Shown in pieces: positions 36,701 to 48,985 of a stretch of DNA of 64,000 bases. The notes beneath the pieces were generated by a model. That model was not told where the DNA came from. It saw only the letters and a list, made by a program, of their open reading frames with translations, and did no database searches. Source of the stretch: Eremophila alpestris peregrina (lineage: Eukaryota; Chordata; Aves; Passeriformes; Alaudidae); NCBI GenBank assembly GCA_009792885.1, contig WMCF01000015.1, positions 3,487,076 to 3,551,075 of the forward strand. The letters run 5' to 3'. The number at the start of each line of letters is the position of its first letter. Position 1 is the stretch's first letter. The position numbers were made by a program, and so were the translations under genes.

Positions 36701-37839
36701 GGAGCTCATTCACCTTCACTCCCCAGGACTGTGCTGAGATTTTTTGAGAAGTGAATCCATCCCAGAGAAACACCTGCTTCATGATAACTTCCTTAAAGCC
36801 AGTGCTTGGTGTGCACAGGCACTAAATCACTAAAAAAACTAAATAACTGCAGTCATGTTTGCACCAGTGAGATGACAACAAATATGTATACGAATATATA
36901 AACATACAACCACATACAAATAAATGTATTTGAAGGCTGCATGTGTGTTTTTAGATTAATAACGTGTATGCAGCACTAAAGACTGTTTCATTCAAGTTAA
37001 CCATCAATGGTTTACCTGAAAATGAGCCTAACAAGATGATGAAATAAGAGGATGGTGGAAAAGGTCTGCTGACCATCTGTGTCTTATATTACTTTCCTAA
37101 TATTATCAGTTTTCTCTCTTTATATTTGCTGTCTTCAACTATTGAAATTTTTTCTTTCACATTTAGAAACTCAGCAAAGGATACTGGAAAAATTCCAAGA
37201 TATCTCTAACTTCTGCTCTGACAAGTCATATGTCTATAATGTTCCTCTTGGAGTCCAAAAAAAATGTAAGCATACTGGCTAGCAAAACTTTTGACACTAA
37301 TTTGAACCTAACACATCACAAATCAAAATGAGAAACTCTTTGCAAGTTCAAATGTTTGTGAGGATCAAAAAAAAGCCAGAAAACTCTGCACATCTTTTCA
37401 TGATGTGCACCAGAAAAATTATCCAGACAATTTAGGCAATGAAGCCATTAGTTAGAGGCTCAAGCTTTATTTGATGAAGGGAAATATAAAGATAGATAAA
37501 AATATCAAAAGAAGTTAACAGCTCTTTTAAGTTTATGCATTCATAAAGTATAAGAAATTATTCTTCTACTTTGAAGTGTGGACTGGGATACAGATCATCT
37601 AAAATAATAGTTCTGGCAGAAGTGAGAACAAATAGAGGGACTGTGATTTGTTGCTCTATTAATGCAAGTATGAAATCAAAACAGCCTAAAACCAATTTTT
37701 TATATTTCTTTCTGTTGCTATTATATGAAGATTAATAAATCAGTCAGTCTGCTCAGACAAACGTTTTAAAGTACCCACAATGGGAAAGAGTGAGGATCTC
37801 ACTAAATATTCAATATAGTATTTCCCCAACATACATTAT
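36701..37839. other. anonymous AT-rich non-coding sequence
   Basis: Nothing recognised. The first 100 bp may be a further decayed part of the neighbouring CR1. Confidence 0.45.
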
Positions 37840-38125
37840 TCCTCCTTTGAAACAATTACTAATCAGGGATTAATGAATTCCCTGCAGTTCATTAAAACCC
37901 GGGGACTAAGAAGGGAAAAATAACATGTTGCAGCTCTTAAATGGATGATTTTTGATGTCAAATAAAGACATTATTTTAATAGTTTACTCCTTCAGTAGTC
38001 TCTGTGCTGAATGTTAATAAAACTCCTTAATACACTTCAATCAGGAAATTTCAGAACAAAGGAGGGGTTGTTTTGTCTCTGCTTTTAGTCTGGGAAGGTG
38101 AAGCAATTACCTGGCTTCACCTTTA
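37840..38125. other. possible conserved non-coding block with hairpin
   Basis: High-complexity sequence with GGGATTAATGAATTCCC near 37876-37892, TTCATTAAAA, and a perfect 10-bp inverted repeat (AAGGTGAAGC at 38095-38104, GCTTCACCTT at 38114-38123, 9-bp loop). No repeat family and no frame is seen. It resembles vertebrate regulatory elements by eye, but no alignment supports this. Confidence 0.25.
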
Positions 38126-41100
38126 CATTAATTTGCTTATATTATTCCATAAGCATAGAAGAGTCTAGAGACACCTATGCCAACTCTGATTTCTAAGAGA
38201 CATTTATAATGAAAAGGTCAAATTATCCAGTGTCAATCTCTTAAAAAACACACAGTGCAATGAAGGTAATTCTCATTCTTAACTCTAGAACTGGTGCATC
38301 TGGCCTGTGACTGACCTGAAGAATTAAAAAGAAAAATTCATACTGTAGCCAATACTAACTCAACTACTCCAATGGAGAGAAATTCTGGCAGCTTCTGTTT
38401 TTCCCACCAGTACATCTGCTAATCCTTCCTTTTATGAAGAAATAAGAAGCACAGTCAAGCTGAGCACCAAGCAACCTTAGTAATCCATCTAAGACCAGAA
38501 TTGTTTTAAATCAAACTGGTAGAATGGTCTTTTTTTTTTCTTTTTTTTTTCTTAAGTATGTTTGAGCAGGATCCATCTCAGCTTGCTCTATCTAGGTACA
38601 TGGCTTTGTTCAGATATGAGGAAATCTGACGTTAGGAGTATTTAACAATTCAGGTACTTAATGCTGAGACCAGTTAGAGAATGAAACAGAAATAATGCCC
38701 CACAAAAGTAAGAAAAAACATGAGATTTCAACCCAGCAGCAAGGAGATAGATTTTTTTATTCCTGGTGCCCAGTAAAATCATCTGTACTCATAGAACAAT
38801 TTTCTTTTTGTCTCCACATGCTCCCTAAATTATGTCATCTGTGTTCTCCAAATTCTTCCTGCTAAACTCAAATCCACAGACTCAATTTTCTTAGGAATCA
38901 CTGACCAGTTTTCAGAATCTTTTCAATAGCAATATAAATAAAAGAAACTCCATAAAGAAGATGCAAAAGAAAAGTAAAATGAGGAGCTACTGCCTTGCTG
39001 GACATGTCACTAAAATGAGAAACTAGTTATCAAATTCTGGAGTCAGATTTTACACTTGGTTACATGCACATAACTTCCACAGGTTTCATTAGCACCTATT
39101 CTTATGTACCAGAGATGGTAGTTTGGCTTAGAATTTGTAATCATATTACATTAAAAAAACTTGTTCTTCAGGTGCAGCCAGAAGTTCAACAAGTTAGCCA
39201 TGCAAATCACATTATGTAAATATTTGAATTAATTACTTTTTTCTAATAAACAATTTCAGAGTAAGCAGTGAGTCCTATTACACTATTTGTTTTACTGGGG
39301 ACAGTGCTTCTTGCAAATTGCCAAATCAAAACAGAGCACACAGCAGAACAGCAGAAGAATCATGAGGCAAAACACAGGAAATCATGTACTGAGATGACTC
39401 ATTGAAAAGCAGCGTGACAGGACACTAAGGATCCAAATAATTAATTTCCTGTTCTGCTCCATCAGCTAATAATAGAAAGAAGCTAAGAAGTGCTTAGCAA
39501 TACTCTTCCAAACATGATATACAACACAATATTAAGTATTCTTTATCAAGAACGAGACAACTCTCAGTAGAGATATGCACAGAAGGTATAATTGATGCTG
39601 TATGTTGGGAGATTCAGCTGTTTGTGCAGCCCTTAGCATCATACAATTGATATGAACATGCCTTTGGGTAGGATTGTGTTGCATATTCAAGCATGCAAAA
39701 TAAGGTGAATATCACACAACACCTGTGAACTATTAATCTAATCTCACACTATAGACACAGTGTTCAACTTAATTGCCTGAACATAAAAGGGTGATATCTT
39801 CTACAACATCCAAGGGTATCTAAGGTCCCAGCTACGATGGGGCTGAGAGATATGAGACAGGACCTACATGGCACCTAGACCCCTCTAAATAACAGGAAAA
39901 GGACAAGTAGAATATTCTGGACAATTGTGCCAAGGCCTTGACTAATACACAGACATATTATGCTTCCATGAACAGAAGCATCAAGACCCATTTAACATTC
40001 CAAGGATTCTAAAATATCTGTACACATCTGATGGATGTAGCTCAAGACCAATGGGAGATCTGTGATTTTCCACAAAAGCAGCTGGAGACCACATGGGATA
40101 CTGAGGCCCTAGGTAGTTTGAAATGACACCAAATATAGATATTTAAGCAACTGCATTGTGTCAGATGTGGTCTGGAGAGCTGCAGGATTCATTCTAGAGT
40201 AGGCACCCTGAGGGAGATTCATTTGGCTAAACATAAGTACATTTGAGATTCCTTCAGGTATTCTGGAAACATTCACAAGTCAGGTAAAGATTGTGAAGAC
40301 ACCTGAGAGACATGCTTCTCTGAAGCAGCAGTTTTATGCCTCTTTGAGTCTAAAATTGTATTAATCACCTATCAGCAAGCAACCACCTCTAGGTATGCTG
40401 AATACCTCGATACTGCCTTTATGGATTTCACTGATTATAGTGGGAGGCTGCATTGCAAGTGAATTTTTATAATGTAGGCACATATATTTGAGCAATTGAA
40501 GGTGGAGTTAAAATGAAACCAATTCATTAACTAATATCAGAGTTTCCAGTGCATCTGAATTGTGGATAGCCTGACAGGAGTATCACCACTGCAATGCTAT
40601 GAAACTTGGAAATCAGAGAAGTCAGCCCACTCTGCTTTAAAATCATGGAAAATGGTACTGAGAAAAATGGCTTTAAAAGACATGCAAAAGACAGAGAAAC
40701 ACTCTTGAGCCATTGTTGCATTGAGTACAAGTTGCAAAATTCAAATGCAAAAATTATTTGCATTTCTTTCCTATCATGAATAGTCTTTATCTCTCATTTG
40801 TTCTATCTAATGTGCCTAAAAACCAGACAAATGCTTATATGACAGACAAATAAATATTTGGTCTGTTGCAAATAACTAGTTTACACAATGTTTTATACTG
40901 TTGTACACTCATGTAACACAGCCAAAACCTTGAAAAACTGAGCTGTCTTACCTCTGTCCTTCTGCCAAATAAAAATAAATGGCTTAATTAACATTTAGGC
41001 CTCTAAGCAAGATTATTTTGATTTGGAATAATTTTTCACCTGAAACACATCTAGCATTACAACTCATTTTTTATTATTTTCTTTTTCACTTTTGCAAGCT

Positions 41101-41208
41101 TGACATTGAATACCATAGAAACAATTACCAGAAGGTCAGATTTTGCACTTGCTTGTCCCAGAATGCTTCCAAAAAAGGACTAGGAAAGGCAATGCATTTA
41201 CATTAACA
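38126..41208. other. anonymous sequence, possibly an old interspersed repeat in part
   Basis: A T/C-rich tract lies at 38530-38552. From about 39780 to 40420 the sequence is less AT-rich and reads like dispersed-repeat material, but I cannot assign a family. A 78-codon minus-strand frame at 40527-40763 has no motif. Confidence 0.4.
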
Positions 41209-41234
41209 AGATATATATATATATGTATATATCT
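41209..41234. repeat. (AT)n near-palindrome
   Basis: AGATAT...ATATCT with alternating AT inside and one G. It is a simple repeat that can form a cruciform. Confidence 0.85.
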
Positions 41235-41443
41235 GAGAAGTGAATCAAGCTCAATGTATTTAAGATAAGCAGGACACTTCCAAAAGAATCACCTTCCAAG
41301 TGAGACTGTCAAGACTAAATAAGAGCTTATATGAGAGTCTGAATAAAAAGATCACAAAAATTATTACAAGGTGATTTTGAATCCAGTGTACATTTATATC
41401 AGTGGAGCTCTATTAAAGGCTCCAGCCAAATCCAGTGTTCAGG

Positions 41444-41497
41444 CATGCAGAGGACCAGATGTTTATGCCCATGCAGAGAATCAGATGTGTTCATGTC
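41444..41497 (+). repeat. tandem duplication of about 26 bp
   Basis: CATGCAGAGGACCAGATG at 41444-41461 recurs in diverged form as CATGCAGAGAATCAGATG at 41470-41487. Both copies are followed by a T-rich 'TTTATG' or 'TGTTCATG' end. It is a local duplication of unknown role. Confidence 0.75.
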
Positions 41498-42180
41498 AAC
41501 CTGGAAAAGGACTTAGGTTAATAAAAGCAAGATGAATGAGGCTATTAAGGGTCTTATAATTTGCTGGCATGGGACATGAGTATACATCCAGCAGCAATCA
41601 GTGTGAAATTAGTGGCATTGTAAAACAATAAATAAAAATCATTCACTGTATTTTACTGAGCTCACCATCAGAAGATCCTGAGAATTGCTATCTTCTGCTG
41701 ATCTTTCCTCCCAATGGAATTCCTGAATCACAGCTTGCCAATTATTAGGTAACAAGGAACTGAGGGTGCATTTTACATGTCCTGGAGTGCACAAGTGTCT
41801 GTCAAGGACCTCTGAGCTGGGGGGATTCCTGGGGAATATGTGAGGTCCTGTGACGTGGGGAGTCAAACATGGCACCTCCACACAGGGAACAATACCTGGA
41901 GATAAATATCTCTTAAACTCCACCTAGGTCCTGGTGCACCTAGGTCATGAAGATGCTTGCTTAGTTCACACTAAACAGAAGCACATACTCAACCCTGTGG
42001 CCAAGATCCAGGGGTTCTTGGGAAGTTATGTTCTTGGCAATGTAAACTTCACTTGCGTCATGTTTAAGACTGCAGTAGCTATTTCATGGAAATAGAGACT
42101 GCAAAACACAAAAGTGTGTTCTGAAACAGAAGTCCAAATGGACAAGTTACAAATGTAAAATAAAACACAAAGTGAAATGA
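41498..42180. other. anonymous sequence, locally GC-richer
   Basis: The part 41780-42010 is GC-richer and contains two copies of CACCTAGGTC about 15 bp apart near 41919-41945. A 94-codon minus-strand frame at 41639-41923 shows no motif. Confidence 0.4.
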
Positions 42181-42228
42181 AAAAAAAAAGCCAAACAAAA
42201 CAAACAAACAAACAAACAAAAAAAAAAC
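42181..42228. repeat. (AAAC)n microsatellite with A-rich flanks
   Basis: About five CAAA units are flanked by A runs of nine to ten bases. The opposite-strand open frames (42026-42342) that begin with phenylalanine, valine and leucine repeats are artefacts of this tract. Confidence 0.9.
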
Positions 42229-42772
42229 CCACAGAGAATTTTCTTTGCCTGGATTAAAGATTCTTGTCTCTAGCAGGTGAAGGGCCAACAAGAAAAAAAC
42301 AGTCTGACTCATCAGGCGCCCTTTGAGAAACAGCCAGAACAAATAGAGATGGCTGATAATGTACAGTAAATGTCATCCACTGACAACATTCAGCCTAAAC
42401 ACACTCTGGAAAGGAAGAAAACTGAAACATGAATATGATTTCTCAGTCAGCCTGACTTAATCATCCATGCCCTCAGAAAACCCACAAAAGATAGAAACTT
42501 CCTATAGAAACATTTACAAAGAAAAAACTTTTAAAAATTTCCTGAGGTACACTTTTCAGAGGGTAATATGAAATAAAAATGTTCTGAACCAATACATCTC
42601 ACAGGTATCATGACAGTCCTCCAATCAGGATTAATGATTCAGCATTAAAGTCATTCTGAGGTAGGCAGAAACTCTAACTATTTTGCATGGTCAATTTGCC
42701 CTGGAAGATTTTTTTATCATTTCTGTTTTCCCTTATGTAGTTACAGACATGAAAAGAGCCAATCTGGGTGAT

Positions 42773-43101
42773 AATGAGGGAGGGCAGGGGCAGTTCCTCT
42801 AGACAACCTCTCCCTCTCTCAGAACACTGTAGAGATTCATATTGCAGAGCCATGATAAACTGTGGGAAAACAATGAAAAGCTGGCAGTCCCTACAGTTGT
42901 TTCAGAACTCAGGGCAACCATACATCTAAGTGACCTCTGCTTCTGCTAGGTCACCAAGGGGTAAATAACAAGAGAAAGGCAGTAAGTGAAGCATTATTGT
43001 GCAGACTCTGTCTGTACTGTATCAGTTCTGTGGAAAAATAAAGATTTCCTGCATTCTCTTCCTCCATGGTCTCAGTTGCATGATTAAGCGCGGCACTACA
43101 C
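42773..43101 (+). mobile_element. possible LTR-like segment
   Basis: The segment starts with TG and ends with CA. It carries AATAAAG at about 43038-43044, and the roughly 60 bp that follow end in GCGCGGCACTACA, a CpG-rich spot unlike its surroundings. The order of a U3-like stretch, poly(A) signal and short U5-like end resembles a small LTR. I found no target duplication or primer-binding site, and the left boundary is arbitrary. Confidence 0.22.
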
Positions 43102-46100
43102 CATGTGTGGTGTGAGTTAATTTGCCCCAGGCTGAGCACTGGGAGGTTCAGAGGAACAAAAAATATTCCCAGAATGATGTGGTTTACTCAATGAGAGCTT
43201 GGGTAAACTTCTTTATCTCTATGGCCTGGAACATATGGGCTGAGCAAGTCTCAAGCCTGTGTCTTAAACTGAGAAGAAGGAAGAGGGAAGCCTGGTCCTG
43301 CAGATTACCTATCCTTTTCAAGCCACTTGTGTCTCCCCTGTCCTTCTCCCCACACTTTGCTGAGGCCATAACTTGCAATGCCATCTCTCGGTGACTGCAT
43401 TTACAAAACTGGTCTTGCTCATAAAGAGCTAGTTGCATGCCTTGGTGGTGGTATTCTCAAGGAAATGTTTAGCCCTTCTCTAGCAAAAAGAAGGCTTAGA
43501 AGGCTTGTGGTGTTTTGGTTACATTCCGAACTCAAAATAAAGCAGCCATATGAAATGCAGAATTTTTTAAAAATGAAAATTTTTGGGTTTTATGCCTTTG
43601 ATTTTTAGTCAGTCTCACAGATCCAAATTTACTTTTAAATGTTCAATACCCAACATACCATGTTAAAATAATTTTTGTTCCAGCAAAAAGGTGGTTGGAT
43701 TGTCAATCAAAATATGCAGCATGGTCGGTACCTCTGCTGACTTGAAACCAGAGTTGAACATGATCCTAAAGCCTTTATTCTTTCCAGTAATCCTCACACA
43801 CATGAACAGCTCCAGTCAAACAGTCAGGATTATCCACTCCAGAGGAGAAAGGTATGACTAGCCCGTCATCTTCCATAATCTGAATCTCACCCAAAAAACT
43901 CATTTATGCATGGCTTGGCCACATTCTCTATTGACCTTCATTTAAAGCAATGGGTCTTCCAGGTATTTGGGTCAGAATTGCACATTATTTTTTGAACCTG
44001 AAATCAACTCCAGCCAGGTTTTGATGTGCAGAGATTAACTGCTTTCATGATTCAATTAGTCCTTCTTCCTCCAAGAATCCAGACCATAATTTATCTTGTG
44101 CTATTCTACTACAAATGAAATATCATATGCTTAATGGGAACAAAGCAATACATTATTTCCCAGGACCAGATTTGAAATAGCCATAGTTTTGAGCTGCAAC
44201 CCTGCTTTGCTTGCAGCCCTTGCTAATAGGCAGTATTGGAACACATTTCTCATAAAAGCCAACGCATGCTGCACTTACAGGCAGAATTATGCTATTGGCC
44301 ACCAATATCATCTTCAGTAGCTACTTTGCAGTCAGTTGTCCACTAGATATTATGGACACATCAACAAAGTTGATATGGTGACAAATCAGTGAACAGGAAA
44401 GGCAAGACTGTTGCAAAAATGATGGAAACTGTGTAGATACATATGTTTACAAGAGTAAAGAGGGAGGAAGATGAAGAAAGAGACCACAATAGATAGCTTA
44501 TCTGGAAATGTGTAGAATATCTGTTAAATATCTAAGTCTGAAAATATTTTTCCCAACAAGCTTATCTGACACAAGGAGAATTAAGAATATGTTTCATTAC
44601 ATCTGGCTTTCAACAAACTATCTGTAACCACATCAGCCCTGGCTTGGGTGGCCAGGCTGCTTTGGTGGTCACTAATTTTCCCATCAGAGACATTCAAGTT
44701 TATCTTAGATTAAAGTTCTACCATAATGAAATTTTATGATCCACAACAGCAATTTATTCTCATTCAATCTATTCTCTGCTGATATATCACCCTGAGCATT
44801 CTGACAAGACAGAAGAGGTCTTGAAAAACAGGCCAAAAAATGCTGTGGATGTTTATGTACATCATACCATTCAGCTATTTCACAATGCTGAGATATTTCT
44901 ATTTATATTTTCATCAGAGATAAGAGGTATTTATATTTTCCTCCAAGACCTGTTGATTAAATAATACTTGTCAACTAACTTTTAAATTTTCACTATTTTC
45001 AAGGAATAATCTGAGAATTAGCTTTTTAAATGTTGAATTAGACTTTCTTGTAAAATGCCACAAAAAACCACAATCTGACAGCCGAGGCCTTTCTAAGGAT
45101 AGCTGTGTTCAAACTGGAGTCTCAGGGTTTAAGGTCGATTTGACTTTAGTTACTAGTGGAGACAACCACCAGAAAAATACAACTTTTCTGAACTTTATCT
45201 GGAGATACTGGCTCATGTGCATAGCCCTTGCTTGAACAACATGTTAGGGGAGAAGAGCTGAGCATCCCACCCAGTCAGGAATTATGTGATTTGCACCAAT
45301 GTCATAAATACATCTTCATGTCTGCCAGACACAGAAGGAACTGAATGACTCAAGCAAATACACCTGAGCCTGCAGTCACACCCTCTTCTCCTTCTTGCTT
45401 TGATTGCAGCTCTTACACAGCATCATTCTTAGGCAGGTATCATTCATGCTCACACCTTTCCTGGGTACGTATGGCGCCGTGTTGAGTTGTTGTTGGCAAG
45501 CTCAGTTTGGCCCCTCACACAACGACTTGGTCTTTCCTTACAGACCTCTCTAATCTGAGAAATATTTAAATGTAATTCCTTCCCAGCTGAAAGATTCACT
45601 CCATCCAGCTGCCAGAAGAATAGCTCTTCATATCTTGACAGAGTCCTACAACTTGATTACAGAGTATAAAACTCTTAATATAGAAATCATTGGTTCCCAA
45701 TTAGTACTGACACTGTCTCAAGGAAAACACTCCAAATGCACGGAAGAAAAACCTTAATGAGGGAATGTTGATGGGGAATTCTGGCAAAACATACAAGTAC
45801 TTCATTTTCTAAATAATTGGCGCTTGGTGAAATATTTGCGCACACTTATCACTGTGTCAGAGATGCCAAGGCCAATTGAACGTCTAAGGCATTCCTCAGC
45901 TGAGATGACAAAGGCCCTCCACTGCACAATTCATGCTGCTGGGGCTCAGTGAAACCTTTTATGTCACATGTCAGACAGACATACTCAAATGTATTTGCTC
46001 TGCATGACATTGGTGACATTCCTTCTTGATAGCAATGGACTTTCTCATTTAGGCTGGATCAGTCAGAGTTATGTGAACAGGAAGGATATGAAGCACATAC

Positions 46101-46959
46101 CACGTGCAGTTTACAATGTGATGCACACACAGTCTTTGCTTAAAAAAGCCTTCAAACATTTCTTGTATCAGTGGGTTCATTGCCATTTTAGTCTTAAAGA
46201 GACATTTCTGTTGTCTTAATAGGCACCAACAACTAACAGGTGAAGACAATTTAATCAGTACTAAAATACCATGAATATAGGACTGGATTTATGATTTTAT
46301 TTCATATCACCAGGAATTCTGTTATAAGCAAGAACAAACACCCTTTCCCTTTATCTCCAGCCCATCACTAAGGAAGAGAGCTCTCCCTCTGGTATGCTGT
46401 AATAGCTCCATGCCATGTCAGATATGCAAAGCAATCATAAATCCACTTTAGCTTGTTAGTTTACTGCTGTTTTCTATCACCAGACAAGAACAAAAGCAAC
46501 TGGAATGTGTCAGTGGATCTGGCCCTAAATCACACTTCTTTTTTTCTTTTTCAAGTGGTATTTTTAAGCTGTGCCAAGTAATAACATTCCAAGACATCCA
46601 GGGAAGAGACTTACAGCACATTCACTGACTTTCTAGCAAGTAGATGAAATTATTCTACTGATTCTCTGTGGAGTTCTCTGGGCTGCTAGGCACAGTTTGA
46701 GTAAAGCAACGTAAACCCAGTTCAGCTGAGTAGTTAACTGGAATTTACTACAGCAGTATGCATAAGTATAATGTTCCTGAAAAATGTGTACAACGATTCA
46801 ATCATTTGATTTTTTAAAAATTATTTTTCCTATCAATATATTTCGGAGAATTTAGAAATTTTAGTGGAAGAAAATTGTCTAAAACGTTTTCTAGGAGGAA
46901 TAGGTTTTTTGCTTTCTTACTTTCCTTTTATTTTGAAGAATGCTATATCTATATTTTAC

Positions 46960-46963
<4 letters not shown>
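43102..46963. other. anonymous non-coding sequence
   Basis: Frames of 60-90 codons occur at 43122-43608 on both strands without motifs. A small CpG-containing patch lies near 45470-45530. No repeat family is recognised. Confidence 0.45.

Positions 46964-47009
<46 letters not shown>
46964..47009. repeat. 46-bp poly(T) tract
   Basis: An uninterrupted run of 46 T. If read as a poly(A) tail on the minus strand, the retroposed body would lie to the right, but no gene or LINE body and no AATAAA is seen there. The exact length is likely unreliable. Confidence 0.9.
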
Positions 47010-47013
<4 letters not shown>

Positions 47014-48649
47014 AGAAAACCAGAAGTGCATAAGGAACAGTCAGGAAGATAGAGTTGCACTATTAACCCAAAGTTAAATTCAGATCTGAAGCAGGGCTTG
47101 CAGGATACAAATATACAACTAGAAGATGTAAAGACAGCATCTGATGAACCTAGAGAGACTTCCTTTCTTTAGCAAGATATGGAAATACATAAAAGTCTCT
47201 TTAAACTCACATTCCTGACTAACTATGTCTGGTTCCATAGTCATACTCATCCATTACATTTGACAAGGATGCTGCTGTTATTATTAAGAAAAAAAAATTA
47301 AAAATTGCTTCTTTTGTTTGCCATTCCATTCCAAAGAAAACCTTGAGAGTGCACAAATGAGACATTATGATGATATGAGCACTTCTGTTACCAGGGAATG
47401 ACTTACAAACTTATGACTCCTAAAACTATGGCATTTATAATATTTTGTTTAAGGTGATGGAAAAGAGCAAGAATCCAATTCTGTTTTTCCTAAATGATGC
47501 ATAACAGCTTTAGTTGCTTTAAACAAATAAGTGGATCAAATTACCTACGCAGATTAAAAAAATTCTCAAGAAATCAAATAAAATATGCCAACATATAGTC
47601 AGCAGCAACTCAAGTAACCTAGGGTATGAGAGAGGCTATTTATTTACTGGGAGACAGCTGCTACATTTGTTTCTTAACTCTCCAGCCCAGCAGGACTTCA
47701 AATAGAGCCAGCAATTAAAGCTAGTTAGGCAATCAAAGGTTACATAGAGACAAATGAGGCCATAAAGGGGCCCTGCTCATAAAAAATGTTGAGAATTACA
47801 GATTTCTTTTGTACATATTCTGTTCCACATAAAATGTATTGCATAGGTATTTCACAGCATTAGCTTAGCAACATATGCTTTCTCGGAGTAGTTTGAAAGA
47901 GAGAGAACTAACTAGAGACTGGTAAAATGCAATGGCTTGATTTCCCAAAGGTACAAGGATATGGCGATCTTTTTCCCTGTAAGCTTGTACCTTTTCCTGA
48001 TTTTTACAAAGATAATAAAGGGTTGTCAAGGATTTCAGCCCTTGGTGCAATACCTATCTTTAATATAAGCACCTTAAAAGCAGCTTGGGAACATGCTTCA
48101 CTTTCAGAGTATCCCATGTTCATGTCACCCATATGCCACGTGGGTGAAGAGCCCACCTATGCATGCCCTTGCCCTGAGCTTCCATGCAGTGAATGATGAT
48201 GCCCAGAGGCTAAATCTAAACTAGATCATAAAACAGCTGGGACTGGTGCTCAGATCAAGTGGCACAATTGTCTTTGTCTGTGAAGCTCTTCTGAGGGTTT
48301 ATTGCAGGAGAAGTTGTAATCTGTGATGTGTAGAATCCAGCCACTGGATGTGTCTGCTTGCAAGTTTAAAAATAAAACACCTACTGAGAAAAGGAGGTAG
48401 GAAGTCCTAGAAATCACACATGACACAGCATCTCAGTTTCCATTTAGTTTATCAGTTATTCACATTCTCAGGCAACATTCTGATTAAATGTACAAAACCA
48501 TACTTCACCTGTAAGAATGGGATTGGCATTTGGGAAGCAGCCACAGTGTAACGTGATCACAGTATTATTCAGGTGCAAAGGGGCCTTGGCATCTGAGTTC
48601 AGATCAGTTGCTCAGAGATGGGTACTGTGGGGTTTGAAAACCTGAAAGA
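47010..48649. other. anonymous AT-rich non-coding sequence
   Basis: An 89-codon plus-strand frame at 47927-48196 is cysteine- and proline-rich at its end but has no recognised domain. No repeat family is identified before the CR1 piece. Confidence 0.45.
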
Positions 48650-48985
48650 GATAACACAGCCTCTCTGGGTAACCTGTTAAAGTGCTTGACAGTCCTCAAG
48701 ACATCTGGGTGTTGGTTTATTTTTGTTTTATAGCTCTCTTCTGTTCCAATGAGTTACTGTAGTTTCTTGTTCACCTGCCATGCATCTCCTTAAAGAACCC
48801 ATCCCTGTCTCCTGATAAGTGCCCTGTACATGGGCACTGCTGTTGGATCTCCCCAAAACGATTCCTATCTGGGCTGAACATCCCTCAGGCTTTTCCCAAA
48901 GTGCAGGTGTGCTCATCCTCTTGAGCATTCTGGTGGCCTTCCACTGGACAATTCTCAAATTCTGAACAATCACATCTTCTGCACA
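48650..48985 (-). mobile_element. CR1 LINE fragment, minus strand
   Basis: In plus-strand order the sequence gives 'acagcctctctgggtaacct', 'gttaaagtgcttgacagtcc', 'tatctgggctgaacatccct', 'gtgctcatcctcttgagcat' and 'ggtggccttccactggacaa'. This is the order expected for a reversed CR1 3' region (lung-cancer-like blocks do not apply; these are the known 'ggctgaac...cctctgga' blocks). Around 48715-48780 the match is poor, suggesting decay or a small insertion. The 114-codon minus-strand frame at 48728-49072 is CR1 read-through. Confidence 0.88.

Noticed and set aside
42026..42342. Hydrophobic minus-strand frames resembling membrane segments
   Set aside because: The apparent membrane segment is the translation of the (AAAC)n microsatellite.
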